The translations under genes were made by a program, and so were the position numbers. Below are positions 50,791 through 64,000 of a stretch of 64,000 nt of DNA, piece by piece. The notes beneath the pieces were generated by a model. That model searched no databases, was not told the DNA's origin, and saw nothing but the letters and a program-made list of their open reading frames with translations. Origin of the DNA: Macrobrachium rosenbergii (taxonomy: Eukaryota > Arthropoda > Malacostraca > Decapoda > Palaemonidae). How positions within the stretch are numbered: the stretch's first letter is position 1; each line of letters begins with the position of its first letter. The stretch is taken from contig NC_089782.1 in the NCBI RefSeq assembly GCF_040412425.1, positions 45,281,322 to 45,345,321 of the forward strand, written 5' to 3'.

Positions 50791-51594
50791 CATACACATG
50801 CATGTCCATATACTCAAACACGAGGGGTCTAGATGAGCTCATTAAACCACTGGCTAGTCAGTCTTCTCACGAAAAATGAAAAAAAAAAAAAAAAAAAACT
50901 GTACGTGCTCTTGCGTGAAATAATACATATGCATGCATAAACACGATACAAGTTACGGGCTTATTATGAAAACCATATCTTGATCACTTTTTACAAAAAT
51001 GAAGGGAACACTTATAACTGAAAGACTGAGCAAGTTATGAAAAGTAGTATTAATAAGAACATAAAACTTTTTCGACGCTGATAATTTCAGTTCTGAGAAG
51101 TTTCATTGCTTCAGTTAAAAAAAAAATGCTCTTGAACTTATTTAAGAACAACGCATAACCGCAAGACATCGTTTTTTAAGATATTTCTACATTTGATCAG
51201 AATAATAAACTTGTTAAACATGACGCCAAAAAACTTTTAATATATTACCCAACAAAAATTAACTCAGTTGCTCGTTTCTGAAAAAAGAAATAAATAAAAT
51301 TACTGAAAGGTTTTCTCTGCGAATGGAATTTAGAATTGTCTTCAAACAGCTTTCCCATCGAAAGGTTGTTACACCATAAAGAATCTCTTCCCGATGATCT
51401 TTTCTCTGCAAACGAGAGAAAGCACCAGGAGGTCAACTCGAATGGGGGCTTGCCTGCCAAGGCCATTTTAAGGATTTCAAGGTAATATCCTCTCCTACTG
51501 TGAAAACATCCTGGTCAGAATTACAGGGTAAACTGAAATCCAGGAACGCAAACCAGTTTTAAACAGTGATGAAAGTTCGTTTCCTGTCTATTAG
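50791..51594. other. No feature seen
   Basis: Poly-A at 50879-50898; otherwise nothing recognisable. Confidence 0.5.
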
Positions 51595-51603
51595 TTTAAG
51601 TTT

Positions 51604-51915
51604 TTAGAATAGAATAGAATATAGAATTGGCCGAAGGCCAGTCTCTTGGACCTATGAGGTCATTCAACAGTGAAAGGAAAATTGAAAGTAAAAGGCTACA
51701 AATTTGTAACAGAAGGAAAACCTCGCAGTTGCACTGTGAAACAATTGTTAGAATAGGGTGGACAGTTAGATGAAAGAAAGAATATGAATGGAGGTACAGT
51801 GAAAAGGATTGAAAGGGGCTGCAGCTAGGAGCAGAAGGGACGCTGCAAAGAACCTTAAGTAATGCCTGCAGTGCATAACGTGAGGTTCACTAACGGCACT
51901 ACTCGCCTACGGGGT
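51604..51915 (+). mobile_element. Family B retroposon copy
   Basis: A full-length match to 4931-5242, including 'atagaatatagaattg' at the start, 'cctcgcagttgcactgtgaa', 'ggaggtacagtgaaaagga' and the terminal 'ggcactactcgcctacgggg'. It is bounded by a 9-bp direct repeat 'tttaagttt' at 51595-51603 and 51916-51924, a plausible target duplication. Confidence 0.8.
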
Positions 51916-51924
51916 TTTAAGTTT

Positions 51925-53491
51925 ACGGTTTCTTATATTGTAAATAGTGATTTTTAGTGTTCTTTATTTTCAACTGTGCTTTATATCTTATGAAAAGTGG
52001 ACGCCGTTTTCTATATTATGTGTCATTGAAAATAATAATTATACACGTCATCTAAATAATAATTATGTACTTCTATTATGTTACATCATATCATGATGAA
52101 AAAGAACGCTCGAAGGGGAAAGGGATGAGATATTAAGGGCACCCATATAATCAAAGCAAAACATCCTTCCGATAATATCCAAACATCATCGCGTATCATT
52201 TACAATCGAGATCTAATCGGATAACACTTTCAGCTCTTCATATATCAATAACTCCCCTATCAATCGCCCCCCCTCCTCCTTCTCACACTCGCAGCCTCTC
52301 CCAATCCCACCCTCCCCATCCCCATCCCGGGGTTACCTTCTGCACTAAAAATCACAAATACTTGACTTAAGCCTTAATCTTGGGCTCTTTCCCACACTCC
52401 ATTCCGGGCGGGGAACTTCCCAAAAACTCGAGATTTTAATCGTCACCCGATTTCATCGACGGCGTGATGGGGTTGGATTGTTAATCGCTGAGAAAGCAGC
52501 GCCGATCGCTCGCCGATAACGGATTGTTGCCATCAACCTCCAGTGTGTGTGTGTGTGTGTGTGTGTGTCTTAACAACTCGCTTCTGAAAACAAATGCCGA
52601 TTATCATGCATATCAATGGCAGCGACACTTTCGTTGCCGAACCTATATGCAAATTGCTCTGCAAATTCTTCCTCATTATTCGCGGACCTCACAAGAAATG
52701 GCCTTGCAGAATCAGCGTTTTTCTGTACAGCAACACAAAGGCAGTTTTAGTATTTGGAAATCCTCTCCAAAGGAATTTTGAGACGGCAAAACAGAAATAT
52801 GAGTCAAGACTTCTAAATAAGAATTCTCAAAGATATTAATACTTTAAAAGTGAAATTTAGTGAGGTAAGATATATATTAATAATATATTAATATTATAAA
52901 TAAAAAATGGAAAATCACAACTACCCTTGATTATTATTTGCTATTGTTAAATAATCTAACCTGACCATCTATTCAATATTCTCAGCTATTCACAGGCTGG
53001 TCAAAAAATTTGCTTTTATCTGCTAACTTTTATATACAGTACATACCATTATTGTAATTTTATTCAAAATGAACAAACATACGAACAAGGTCATTCAAAT
53101 TCTATAAAACAAGAGCAATAAAAAGCTTAAACACAAAAAGGAGGAAGAGAAATGAAAGAAATGAATGAGAGAAATATATAAAAATGGAGGTTAGAAAATA
53201 AGGCAATAATTATAAAAAAAACATACAATGTCTCCCATATGTAAACGTATCAATAGCTTTGTGACAGGTTCACTGGATTTTAAACTGCATTTTCAAGTAT
53301 GCTGACATCGCAGTAATGTTCTTATCAGACCTCTTCGAAAAAAAATCGTAAAAGTATTCGAATCCTTGACTTCTGCAAGATCTTTTTCTAATAAGAAACA
53401 AAAAAAGGGGCGGCTGAAATTTTACTTATACTTTTCTCTAAAAGGTTTTATGTCAGATATAAAATTAGATTATCATATACTCAGTAAAATA

Positions 53492-53497
<6 letters not shown>
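51925..53497. other. No gene; (GT)n at 52541-52569
   Basis: A C-rich patch at about 52266-52340 and a GT run of about 14 units are present. Frames of 81-85 codons at 52524-52839 overlap in two frames and are unsupported. Confidence 0.5.

Positions 53498-53555
<58 letters not shown>
53498..53555. repeat. (TA)n microsatellite
   Basis: About 28 TA units. Confidence 0.95.
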
Positions 53556-53557
<2 letters not shown>

Positions 53558-53580
53558 CACTTTTTATCGCTAACGCTTTC

Positions 53581-53585
<5 letters not shown>

Positions 53586-53655
<70 letters not shown>

Positions 53656-53720
53656 TCTTGGAAGAGTTTGAGGCAAACTTCATTGACAAGAATGGTATAT
53701 GGAGTGCCATTCTTTTCAAC

Positions 53721-53779
<59 letters not shown>
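53586..53779. repeat. Two (AAT)n tracts flanking a 66-bp spacer
   Basis: AAT units at 53586-53654 and 53721-53779. The spacer contains a small hairpin, 'aagaatgg' ... 'ccattctt'. Confidence 0.9.
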
Positions 53780-53782
<3 letters not shown>

Positions 53783-54721
53783 GACTATGCAGAAGTTTAA
53801 GAGCACTTTCAACAACATTAACATCTGGTAACATGAGCTAAGGACACTACATGACCAATTTAATTGGGATTATCAAGTTTAAATACTTCCCACTTATACT
53901 AAATAAAGAATTCTTAACATAACCGACAGATTGGCTGGGTTCTTGGACAGAGCAACGAAGGAACTAAACCTGATTAACTCTGAGGTCGCCGTAAAGTTAA
54001 ATATTTAATGACAAACAATACAAAAGTAAAAAAAAAAAAAAAAATGGAATTTTGCGTGGAGGGGATAGAGCTAAATCGAAAATTGACTATATGAAAGAGC
54101 CAGGCTATTAATAAGGCTAACTTGCTTCTTAAAAAAAAAAAAATTGACAATTTGCATCTGCGATAAAGGCGAAGATGGAAAATACGGTATAAGAGGCATA
54201 CATAAAAAAAAAAAACATTTTAACGGAGATAATACGCCGTTCAAAGATCTTACATGATTCCAACACAAACAGCCACAACCAAGTAAATGAATATAAAATC
54301 CTTTACCATTCATTAAATACTTGAGTAAAGGTCTGATTGCAACAACCACTTCCATACTCTGGCTAAAAGCAAGAAGCTTTCAATGCTAAAAAAGTTGAAC
54401 ATTTTGATACGAGAGTAAATAGGAAACACAAGAAAAAAAAAAACAGAAAGGGGAGACCAACTGACATTTATCACTTCGGTCATTATAAATCTCATTGTAG
54501 CTGCGCTAAAAACTCATTAATGAAATGGGATACATCATCATGATTCCACAACTGTGCACCCCAGAAAATCTTCGTCCGGAAACACCAGCATTAAAGACCC
54601 ATTTAGTAAATAGAGTTTTAAGACAAAGACTGCATGATATTAACTACAGATACGACTCTCTCACCTGATCACCATAAAGGAAGGAATCAAATCTATAACA
54701 ACGAACAAACTTAACTGTATA
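53780..54721. other. No feature seen
   Basis: Several A-runs (54030-54044, 54130-54142) and no credible frame. Confidence 0.5.
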
Positions 54722-55305
<584 letters not shown>

Positions 55306-55337
55306 GTATATAAATCACGGTGTGATTAAAAATTTCA

Positions 55338-55423
55338 TATATATATATATATATATACACACACAAATGTATACACATACGCACACACAATATAGAGATA
55401 TACAGTATATATATATATATATA

Positions 55424-55509
<86 letters not shown>

Positions 55510-55559
55510 GTTCTAACTGCATCGTTCGTTATATAGAACCTAAAACTAAACAAAAGAAA

Positions 55560-55628
<69 letters not shown>
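55338..55628. repeat. (TA)n tracts and second 51-bp direct repeat
   Basis: TA at 55338-55357, the repeat of 54811-54861 at 55359-55409, TA to 55502 with one 'ctg' break, a short unique piece, and TA at 55562-55628. Confidence 0.9.
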
Positions 55629-55631
<3 letters not shown>

Positions 55632-56064
55632 CTTCATACTTTTTTCTTATCTTTTATTTATATCTCCGTCTCCGCCTATTCATCACATAATAATTTTTCC
55701 TCTGCGGGGATCGTAAAATAATAAGATAGTATCGGTCAGCCCGAGACAAAGGTGGCGGAACTATTTCATCAACAATGGTGTGAACAATCTGATAAAGTGA
55801 GGGGAAACCGGGAGGGCTTAAAAAAAAAAAAAAGGATGAAGGAGAGGGGAGGAAGGGGAGGCGACGAAAAGTGAGGAAATACCTAGTGAGAAAGGGAGAG
55901 GGAGATCGAGAGGCTATGGCGACAAGGAACCCGGGAGGGGAGATAACTTGGTTTGTAGCTGCGCCAAGGGGAAGATATAGGATGGGAGAGAGAGAGAGAG
56001 AGAGATTTTAACCAAATAAAAACATTAATAAAATACAATTACAGAAAACCACAACAACGGCAAC
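55629..56064. other. No gene; G-rich segment
   Basis: A purine-rich run at 55800-55990 with a short GA tract; no frame of note. Confidence 0.5.
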
Positions 56065-56132
56065 TACAACAACAACAATAATAATAATAAAAAAATAATA
56101 ATAATAATAATACAGTTAGGAAAAACAACCAC

Positions 56133-56173
<41 letters not shown>

Positions 56174-56230
56174 AATAAAAAAACAACAACCACATCAACA
56201 ACAACAATAATAATAATAATAATAATAAAA
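56065..56230. repeat. Interrupted (AAT)n/(AAC)n region
   Basis: AAT blocks separated by 'caacaac' and 'gttaggaaaaacaaccac' type interruptions. Confidence 0.9.
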
Positions 56231-56614
56231 TCAGCTTTACATTCCGGAGAAGCGAAGTAACTTTGCCCCCCCAATTTGAAATTCTGTTGAATAAAAGAGG
56301 GCCATACGGCAATAGTTACAAACTCAATTATACAAAACAGAAGGAAATTCTATACAATGCTTTGCAATTACGACCCAGGCAGCTTTTCCACTTAAATTAC
56401 AAGAATGAAATGAAATAATAAAGCTATGTTTGTCTGAATATCAAATATAATGTAATTCAGTCGCGTCAAAGGAAATAGCAAGACAATGATGTCCACCTAT
56501 GTACTGTGACGTTCCAAGGCTCATAATGAATTGATATGATGTTTAAAATGCAGTTACAATGCAGATGTTGATTAGTCCTTTCAGTCATGGGATATTCCAA
56601 GTAAACAAAGCAAA

Positions 56615-56835
56615 TGGGATTTTATTCAAAAAAGCAGATAAAGTAAGAAAGGATTTTATTCATAAGGGAAAAAAAGAAAGAGAATGGATTTTATGCATAA
56701 AGCAAAAAACAAAATAAAGAGGATTTTATTCAAGTACACAAAAAGCAAAAAAAGTAAAAAAAGGATTTTATTCATAACGCAAGAAAAAACGATTTTATTC
56801 ATAAGGCAAAAAAAAAAAAAGGATTTTATTCAAGC
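56615..56835. repeat. Degenerate ~33-bp minisatellite, seven units
   Basis: The core 'ggattttattcataag' or 'ggattttattcaag' starts at about 56618, 56651, 56686, 56721, 56763, 56790 and 56821, separated by A-rich filler with G at intervals. On the minus strand each core contains 'gaataaaatcc', that is, an AATAAA hexamer. The 56231-56614 stretch before it shows nothing recognisable. Confidence 0.85.
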
Positions 56836-57202
56836 ACGCGAAAGGTCGATAGGATTCTATTAAGTAATCATCCTGACGGGCGAGAGGTCTACAAAACAAA
56901 GTTCTTCGTGGTTCCTTTAAGAAAGACTTTTTACTTTTTGCTTTGGAGACCGGGAACAGTGAAACAAATGGGAAAAAACACTGGTTCACAAAAGAAACAC
57001 TAAATTTGGATGAGAGTTTTCCATACCTTTAAAATTGTAATCTCAAATTTGCCCCACCGCTTCAGTGCAGAATAAATTTACTTAAATTTAAGTAACACTG
57101 AAGAGTACATCAAATTTTTTCAAATAACTCTGCCCTTCTGTTTTCTATATTCAGTATACAGACAGAAAACCAAATAACTGAACGTAATGCGCTTGCCTTA
57201 TA

Positions 57203-57207
<5 letters not shown>
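56836..57207. other. No feature seen
   Basis: Plain sequence up to the GA tract. Confidence 0.5.

Positions 57208-57208
<1 letters not shown>

Positions 57209-57285
<77 letters not shown>
57209..57285. repeat. (GA)n microsatellite
   Basis: About 38 GA units. Confidence 0.95.
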
Positions 57286-57289
<4 letters not shown>

Positions 57290-58883
57290 CTAGGCATAAA
57301 TATGAAAGTAGGGGACACTGAGGCAGGAATACAGTTGAACAAGGAAAGAAATTAAACGTAAAATAAAAAAAAAAAAACGCGGGCAAACTATAAAACGGTA
57401 GGGTAAAAAAAAAAGTGAAACGCGTATGTAAAGCTGATGTGGAACAAAATAACTAACAAGACAAAGACTAGAGAGAAAGGAATATATCAGAATTAAATTA
57501 AACGCAACAAGAAACTGTAAAGGGGGCGGAAAGCGTTGAAAGAAAGTAAAAAAAAAAGATAGAGAGAGAGAGCGAGAGAGAAAGGGAGGGAGAAAGAGAA
57601 AGAGAGCAGAAGATAGGGGAGAGAAAGCGAGGCAGAATAAGAGGCAGAGAACAAGGGGAAGTGAATTGAGGTGGAAAGCGAGAGGGGAAAAGGAACCAGC
57701 TAAGCGAATGAGGATTAAATTGTCAATTTCGAAAATCAATACTCAAAAAAGGAGAAAGAGAGACAGAGAAGATCGAATAAAATTTTTTTATTAAAACGAA
57801 AACAGCACTGGTTATCATCATTATCATCTGATCATTGTTTTCAAAACTATAGGTAACACCACAGAACGAAAGATTTTTGTGGGGGGGGGGGGGCGCCTGG
57901 GAAGTTTTGGAAATAAAACTCATATTACTGCAACTACAGTTATAATTTTGCAAACAAATACAGAATTCATACTGCAACCGAAATCATAACTGATCCACTT
58001 TTCGTCTGATATTTTTTTCTTTGAATCATCCGATTTTCTAAATCGCACATCGATTTCAAAATAATCCTTTTCCAAAAATCAGAAAGTCAGTGCGGACATA
58101 TCCTGAAGTTTTAAGTAGCAATTTCGAGAAATTTTGTAGACATTACAATGATCTAAATATCAATTTTAAAAAATAAGGGAATCCAAGAACGCAATGGAAG
58201 TATAAAAACTGGTCCATGTTGGTCGTGAAATGGGTTATTTGGGAAGGAAGAAAGGAAACAAAAAGGCCAGGAAAAATGCCGGATAACATTTCTCCGACTC
58301 AACTAAGCTTTTGGTGTTCCAGTTCAGTTTTCGCTTTCCACGTCTCTTCCATTTTGTTGTCTATCTACAGGTCCTCCTTTACAAAGGCGAACACGGAAAA
58401 GAACAAAAAGGAGACGAGAAAAATACTGAAAAAGAATCCTTCGAGCCACTTGGAAAAACTGGCGCGTGACACAGTCGCCTTTGGGAACAGAACGTCAGAG
58501 CTCCTCTTAGTAAGGCACACATGCATATATGCACACATACACTGACACCCTTTTTCAAATCTCATGTACAGAGAACCATAGAAGTCTGAGAAAAATAGCC
58601 AAGCCCTACAACTGTAGGCATTATAAGTCTGAACCCCTTATGTGCTTGAACTCTTTAAGAAAAAGTGTCTATCAACGGTCCAAATGACATTGTTCCCCAA
58701 AGCGAACAGCGGCCAATTAGACCACTTCTAGGCTTCAGATGCTGGGGTAGTCACAATTATTATATTACATGACTTAAAAATCAGCAGTTGTATGGATGCA
58801 TATATTTCATTTCCATATGACTTATCCGCTTCGAGAGGATGGTTTCAATAGGTTTTGGGCTTCTGGAGCACAGAAAACCACTG
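57286..58883. other. No gene supported
   Basis: A purine-rich plus strand (57540-57700) gives a long minus-strand frame (149 codons, 57290-57739) made mostly of Leu, Ser and Phe, which is compositional. A G12 run sits at 57881-57892. A 109-codon plus frame (58216-58545) has no recognisable domain. Confidence 0.5.
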
Positions 58884-59285
<402 letters not shown>

Positions 59286-60388
59286 TATATATGCTACTTG
59301 AACTTGTCGATCTACGAATCGGAATAGAAAGCGCCGGTCGTGAGGCTGCGCTGACCTTAATTAACGCGAAAATATTCCGGTGACCGACTAAAATCACGGC
59401 TTTTTAAAAGTAACGTTTAGAGTAAATTAGAGGCAAAGAAAGCAATCACTCTCCTTTCACAGCATTCCAGTGTCCACGGGATCACTTCCTAACATCAACG
59501 AAATGTTGAACAACGATTTGCCCCACTAGAAATATAATAACAAATATAGGCACCTAGAATCTTTTTATTTGTGAGGTCCAAATGGATTGGGAATCGAAAA
59601 CCAAAGAAAAGAAACAAAGATTAGGAAGAAAAAGAGCTTATGTCTAAATAACGATGTAATGGAGATGACCCGAAGATCTTTGAGGAAAGAGCAGCAGAAA
59701 TAAGGTAAGATTTGCACAACTGATATATAAGAGAGAAAGAATCTTTAAGCCAGGTAATTTCCTGGCATTGCTGACCTCAATATTGGGAGGGTGTGGCAAC
59801 TAAAGAGGATTGTAGACTGTCTCAGCGTAAGGGAACATTTTTAAGACAAAAAATGTCTGAAATAGACAGTGAAACAAAGGTCGCAAACTGCTTGCCTTCC
59901 CTTTCATTAAAAATAGGTGGGGAGGGGACTATAAGAATTTGAGAACGGCCTTCCCCATGGAAAGGGGCAGAATAAAAAACTGGGGAACTGCGTAGCAAAT
60001 ATTTCTTGAAGGTGCTGAACCTTACAAGAGTATGGAATCTTCGCTCACAAATTCTCCTGAGACCATAATTTGTTCATAGTGTAACAGAACTTCTGGTTTG
60101 AGTCCTAACAACACAGTGGATGACACCTGAAGACAAAAAAGAACCGTGCAAACTTAAATTACAAAAAAAAAAAAAAAAGTAATTTTGGAAACAAAAATAG
60201 TCAGCAAATTACTGAATGACCTTACACCGTAAAAATTCGTTCCCTCTTGTCAATCATATGAACAATAAAAACAAATCTTTACCCATGTCTTGGGCTGACT
60301 GTGCAATTAAATTTTTTCCCTGAATCAAGAACACGCCATTGATATCGGTGTAACTGTTATATTCTGCTATTAAGTTATTATTATTAAA
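59286..60388. other. No feature seen
   Basis: About 1.1 kb with one A-run (60161-60178) and no credible frame or repeat. Confidence 0.5.
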
Positions 60389-60450
60389 ATTAGTTTAACC
60401 AGACCACTGAGCTGACTATCAGCTCTCATAGGGCTGGTCCGAAAGATTAG
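60389..60450 (-). mobile_element. SINE family A, 3' fragment
   Basis: Only the tail end is present ('tagtttaaccagaccactga' through 'gggctggtccgaaagatta'). It stops abruptly against a family B fragment, so it is 5'-truncated or broken by recombination. Confidence 0.75.
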
Positions 60451-60520
60451 GATGGAATACCAGGTCTAGGCCATAGGCCAAGCACTGGGACCAAATAGGT
60501 TACTCAGCGCGGTGAAGAAT
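60451..60520 (+). mobile_element. Family B retroposon, 5' fragment
   Basis: Matches the first ~70 bp of family B ('ggccaagcactgggacc', 'ggttactcagcgc') and then ends. It directly abuts the SINE family A fragment. Confidence 0.65.
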
Positions 60521-60719
60521 GAATTAAAATAAATTTAAAAACTGCAGAAAGGCATATGTTTTCACACTGGAATACACGCATACATTAAATACATTCACTT
60601 ATGTTTCCACACATACACATTAAAAATATAAATATTAAAATTCAGAATAACATCTTTAACTTTTTTAATTCATTAAACGTCCTAAGGGTTTTCGTGTCTT
60701 CATATTTACTTATTTACGT

Positions 60720-62355
60720 TTATATTTTATTAATTAAAGTACAATTCTTCATGAATATCAAAACTGGAATGATTGAAAATGTAGAAGATTCTGACAAAAT
60801 TTCCCTCACTGATTTACTTCCAAAAGTTGATATCCGCTGTTGGTTATATTTTGGACATTCACACAATACATGTTTGACTGTTATCATCACCTTGCACTCT
60901 GAGCATTTGGGAGGAGGGCCATTTGGACTGTTCATTAAGTGTCCATATGTCAATAGAGTATGGCCTATTCGAAGACGCGTCAGAATTCCTTGTGTGTGTG
61001 TGTCTCTATCTGATATGATGAACTCCATTTTCCAACACTGGATTTTATGTTTCAATTTATTATTTATAAGTTCCTCATTCTATAAATTTTTCCATTTATC
61101 TTACAATTATTGTTTTTGTATATCTTATGTAGTCACTAACAGGCGTGTTTACATTTGTTCTTGTCATGTGGACTGCTTCTTGAGCTGCTTTATCAGCCTC
61201 TTCGTTTCCTTTAATCTCTACATAGGCAGGGATCCAACATATTTCAGTATTTTATCCATTACTATACAACTTATGGAGTGAAAACTTAATTTGTTGTACA
61301 ATATTATTTTTTGGTTTGTAACTTTGAATGGCTTCTGCAGCGCTTCTGGATTCGCTAAAAATCACAAAATTATTAAATGAGGCTTCTTTAATTATTTCTA
61401 TGGCTTATGCTATTGCACACAACTCAGCCGTAAATACTGACGCATTATAAGATAGAGAGAACTGATACGTTTTGTCTTGGGATGCTGCAGCATATCCCAC
61501 TCCGTATTGTGACTTAGATCCGTCTTTGTACATTGCGTAATGTGGACCCTTTCGGATTATATGTTCTTCTGCAATTTGTCTATGGTGTTCTGCAGTATAT
61601 AAGTAACTTTTTGATAAATATTTTAAGTGTGTGCAAATTTTCTTTTTATTCACAGTCCAAGGAGGAGTTTAATTTTACTACTGAAGGTAAATGTGTATTT
61701 ATATTCAGTGACTCAGACAATCTTCTAGTTCTAATTGGGGAAGATGATAAATGATTGTTAATAAATACATCTCTTAATTCAAAATAATTTTTTGGTTGGT
61801 GAACCTCTTGTCTGAATTCTCAGGGCACTCTTCATTGTCACTAGCTCTGTATGGAGAGAGAGAGAGGTAGTTCACCACATTCAACTTGTCAAGATGACGT
61901 TGATGATCTAAGGGCTCCTGAACATATTCTAAGGCCTTCGTTGTGAACTGGGTCTAACGTCTTCAGCGTTGCGTCTGATGCTGAGCCATATATTTTGCTT
62001 CCATAATCAATGACAGGCAGCACTGTTGCTTTATACAATATACTAAGGGTATGTCTATCGGCTCTCCAAGTAGTGTTCGACAGTTTTATATTTAGATTTA
62101 ATGCTCTTTTACATTTTGATTTCATGCATGTTATGTGGGCTTTCCAGTTCAACTGAGTATCAAATACTAATTCCAAAAATTTTGCTGTTTGGCTATTTGG
62201 TATACTATGGTGTCTGATTTTTTCATCTGTTTCTTCACCTTTTTTCCCACTTTTTATTTTTGTAAAACATGATTGCTTGAGTTTTACCTATGGAAAATTT
62301 AATGCCTATAGATGAAGTCCATTCATCTATTCTACTATTAAGGAATTGCCTGTAT
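60720..62355 (-). pseudogene. 5'-truncated non-LTR retrotransposon: RT end, RNase H, CCHC tail
   Basis: On the minus strand, from 62352 downward: RIDEWTSSIGIKFSIGKTQA (the region just after the RT catalytic box), a shift, then LVFDTQLNWKAHI and VLPVIDYGSKIYGSA (RT thumb) in a 95-codon frame (62176-61889). RNase H follows from about 61530: YKDGSKS, AELCAIA, a stop, FSESRSAA, a stop, then WIPAYVEIKGNEEADKAAQE near 61239. A tail frame (61055-60720) has LTRLRIGHTLLTYGHLM and a CSEC...H...C zinc-knuckle-like end. Several stops and shifts, and no RT catalytic box, show it is dead. The order RT-RNase H-CCHC fits RNase-H-bearing arthropod elements of the I/jockey group (family knowledge). Confidence 0.85.
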
Positions 62356-64000
62356 CTGATCTATTAACATATGTTATTTGAGAAACTGGAATAGTTGATG
62401 AAAATCTGAACCCACCACATCGGCGTCCATGCACATTCGTCATGCCTAATTTTCTTTCTGGTACTTCGTGGGAATCTTAAACCCAGTGAGTCATTTGATG
62501 TTCCGTTTCCTTTCACCTCTGCACTCTAGCACTCTCCCTCTGCCTACCTCATCGCAGAGTTGCCTTTGGATTAATTTTAATGTCTTCGCTGAAAAGAAAA
62601 ATCTAGTCCTCTCTCGTTTCAAATAACAGCTAAACTTTGGGGTTCGCTCGTCTTCGTTTTACGCAGAGTTGAAAAAAAAAATCACCGACGAGGAAATACG
62701 AACAAATGCTGTGTTAACAAAACCACAAATTGTTTTGATTATGGTAAAGGCAGTACCTGCACGTCCTTTGCATGCCAGTGACGAAATATTTCCAATATTA
62801 CGCAATACAACGAACTGCAAGTACAAGTACTTATCACAAATTCCTAATTCCAACACCTTACAAATATCCGGTAGTTTCCCATATAGAACTATAAATGAAA
62901 ACTCCCAAGTGTCCTAAGTTAAGGTCTATGTATAAACCAGTGGCTAAGCGAAAAGCTGTACACCAAACCCTCCAAGCACTAAAACCTGGCAATCGTAAAC
63001 GAAGACCAAAAGCTGCAAGAGGCAGCAATTACACGGGCAAGTGTGTGCGACGAAGTCCAAGGTAACTCCACGAGCAGAAAGTCCATAGTTCCCAACAACT
63101 GTTGAGGTTTAAAGAACGAAAAACAGCCAAACATCATAAAAGAAAATCTATCAACGTGTTTTCAAAAGTCACAAATTATGAAAACTCATTAAAATGCATT
63201 GAATGCTATGATGCTACACAGTGACAAAGATCAACTACTATGTTTGACAGAGTAAGGCTTGTCAAACACAATTAGTGGAACGGAACAACGAATAGGGTAA
63301 AAGAGCTGAGAGATGAAGGATAGCTTGATGCAGCAGAACAGGGTACACTTATCAGCAACGGCTGTAACTAAGTCAAGTTTCAGTAAACGTCAACTCTCAG
63401 CCTCGACATACAATAATATTTTACAGGCGCATTACCATTCCTATATCCTAATTCATTCTTGAAAATAAGTGAATGCATGAATTTCTTGTTTAATGTCCTG
63501 TCTGATTTTCTTACTGCACACTGGAACGTACCAACAAGTGCAACGTTCTTGTCGAGACCTGCTCCGCTCATCTCTGCACAAAAGTGATTTTGCTCCATCT
63601 GGGAAGAGAGTGTCATTAAAAACAGACCAAAATATGTTCCGTAAATAAAATCATAGAATAACGAATATATGCTTCATTCCTTTTAGTATATACTCACTGC
63701 TTAAAGCGCCTGAATATTCAGCTGCTGTTTAATTGTCTTTATAGAATATAATCTAGGTAAAGTCATCTGTATCAATCTGAGAAGATTAAAAAAAAAAGAG
63801 AACAAAATTAGGAGACATCCATCATTGGCCAGAATTAATAAGACATAAACCCGACCAGTGACAGAAGAATTAAGTCGTGAATGTAAACGCCAAACTCTCC
63901 AGCCCATGGCGCTGCACTGGAGTGAACACATAACTTATGAACTCCATTCAGGAGCCTTGGAAACTTAATTAAGCACGAATTAAAAAGCCCAATCTCTGAC
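62356..64000. other. No gene supported
   Basis: About 1.6 kb to the window end. Frames of up to 82 codons (62669-62917 plus, 63380-63616 minus) have no recognisable family. No upstream portion of the retrotransposon is seen, consistent with its 5' truncation near 62355. Confidence 0.5.

Noticed and set aside
57290..57739. 149-codon minus-strand frame rich in Leu, Phe and Ser
   Set aside because: The plus strand is purine-rich and includes a GA tract; the frame is a compositional effect.
60601..61281. 226-codon plus-strand frame
   Set aside because: It is antisense to the RNase H and tail part of the minus-strand retrotransposon, which shows recognisable motifs; the plus reading shows none.

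Overview
This is a eukaryotic, AT-rich, gene-poor stretch built almost entirely from repeats. Very long (TA)n, (GA)n and (AAT)n microsatellites, several tRNA-derived SINE families and decayed non-LTR retrotransposon pieces recur throughout. I recognise no intact protein-coding gene, rRNA or functional tRNA, and nothing bacterial, operon-like or CRISPR-like. The microsatellite load and the look of the interspersed repeats suggest a decapod crustacean (shrimp, prawn or crayfish type). That assignment is from memory of such genomes and is not proved by any single gene. The window is most likely intergenic or inside very large introns.

Layout. 0-9 kb: a retroposon family called here B (641-938, 4931-5242, the latter with a 14-bp target duplication), a 731-bp fold-back element (1485-2215) and two SINE copies (8.3-8.7 kb, family F) embedded in (CT)n/(TA)n tracts. 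9-20 kb: GA/TA tracts, an old reverse-transcriptase (RT) relic at 13.2-14.15 kb (minus), a trinucleotide region with a 26-bp hairpin (14.8-15.1 kb), and three copies of a palindrome-rich MITE-like family C (10.6, 17.6 and 18.7 kb). 20-24 kb: a head-to-head SINE pair (family D), an RT C-terminal relic (21.3-21.6 kb), and a SINE of family A inserted into a family B copy with a 15-bp target duplication. 26.4-27.5 kb is the most CpG-rich, least repeat-like block. It carries the longest reading frame not explained by a repeat (204 codons) and is the best place to look for a real exon or promoter. 27.7-31 kb: three copies of family G and many (AAT)n tracts. 31.9 kb: a 190-bp TIR element.

32-40.9 kb is mostly featureless. 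40.9-41.6 kb is a 32-bp minisatellite with an alternating (64-bp) higher-order pattern. 43-49 kb: promoter-like motifs, two family A SINEs, two more RT relics (one split by a family D SINE) and a long hairpin. 50.4-50.8 and 54.8-55.4 kb: two further head-to-head SINE palindromes, the second bracketed by 51-bp direct repeats. 51.6 kb: a family B copy. 56.6 kb: a degenerate minisatellite. 58.9-59.3 kb: about 400 bp of nearly pure (TA)n. 60.7-62.36 kb: a 5'-truncated, stop-ridden non-LTR retrotransposon on the minus strand with the end of RT, RNase H and a CCHC tail.

The elements relate by nesting: SINEs sit inside RT relics and older retroposons, and SINE 3' ends repeatedly abut (TA)n tracts, suggesting that SINE tails seed the microsatellites. 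The most unusual structural signal is three head-to-head SINE dimers within 36 kb. No new biochemical system is visible.
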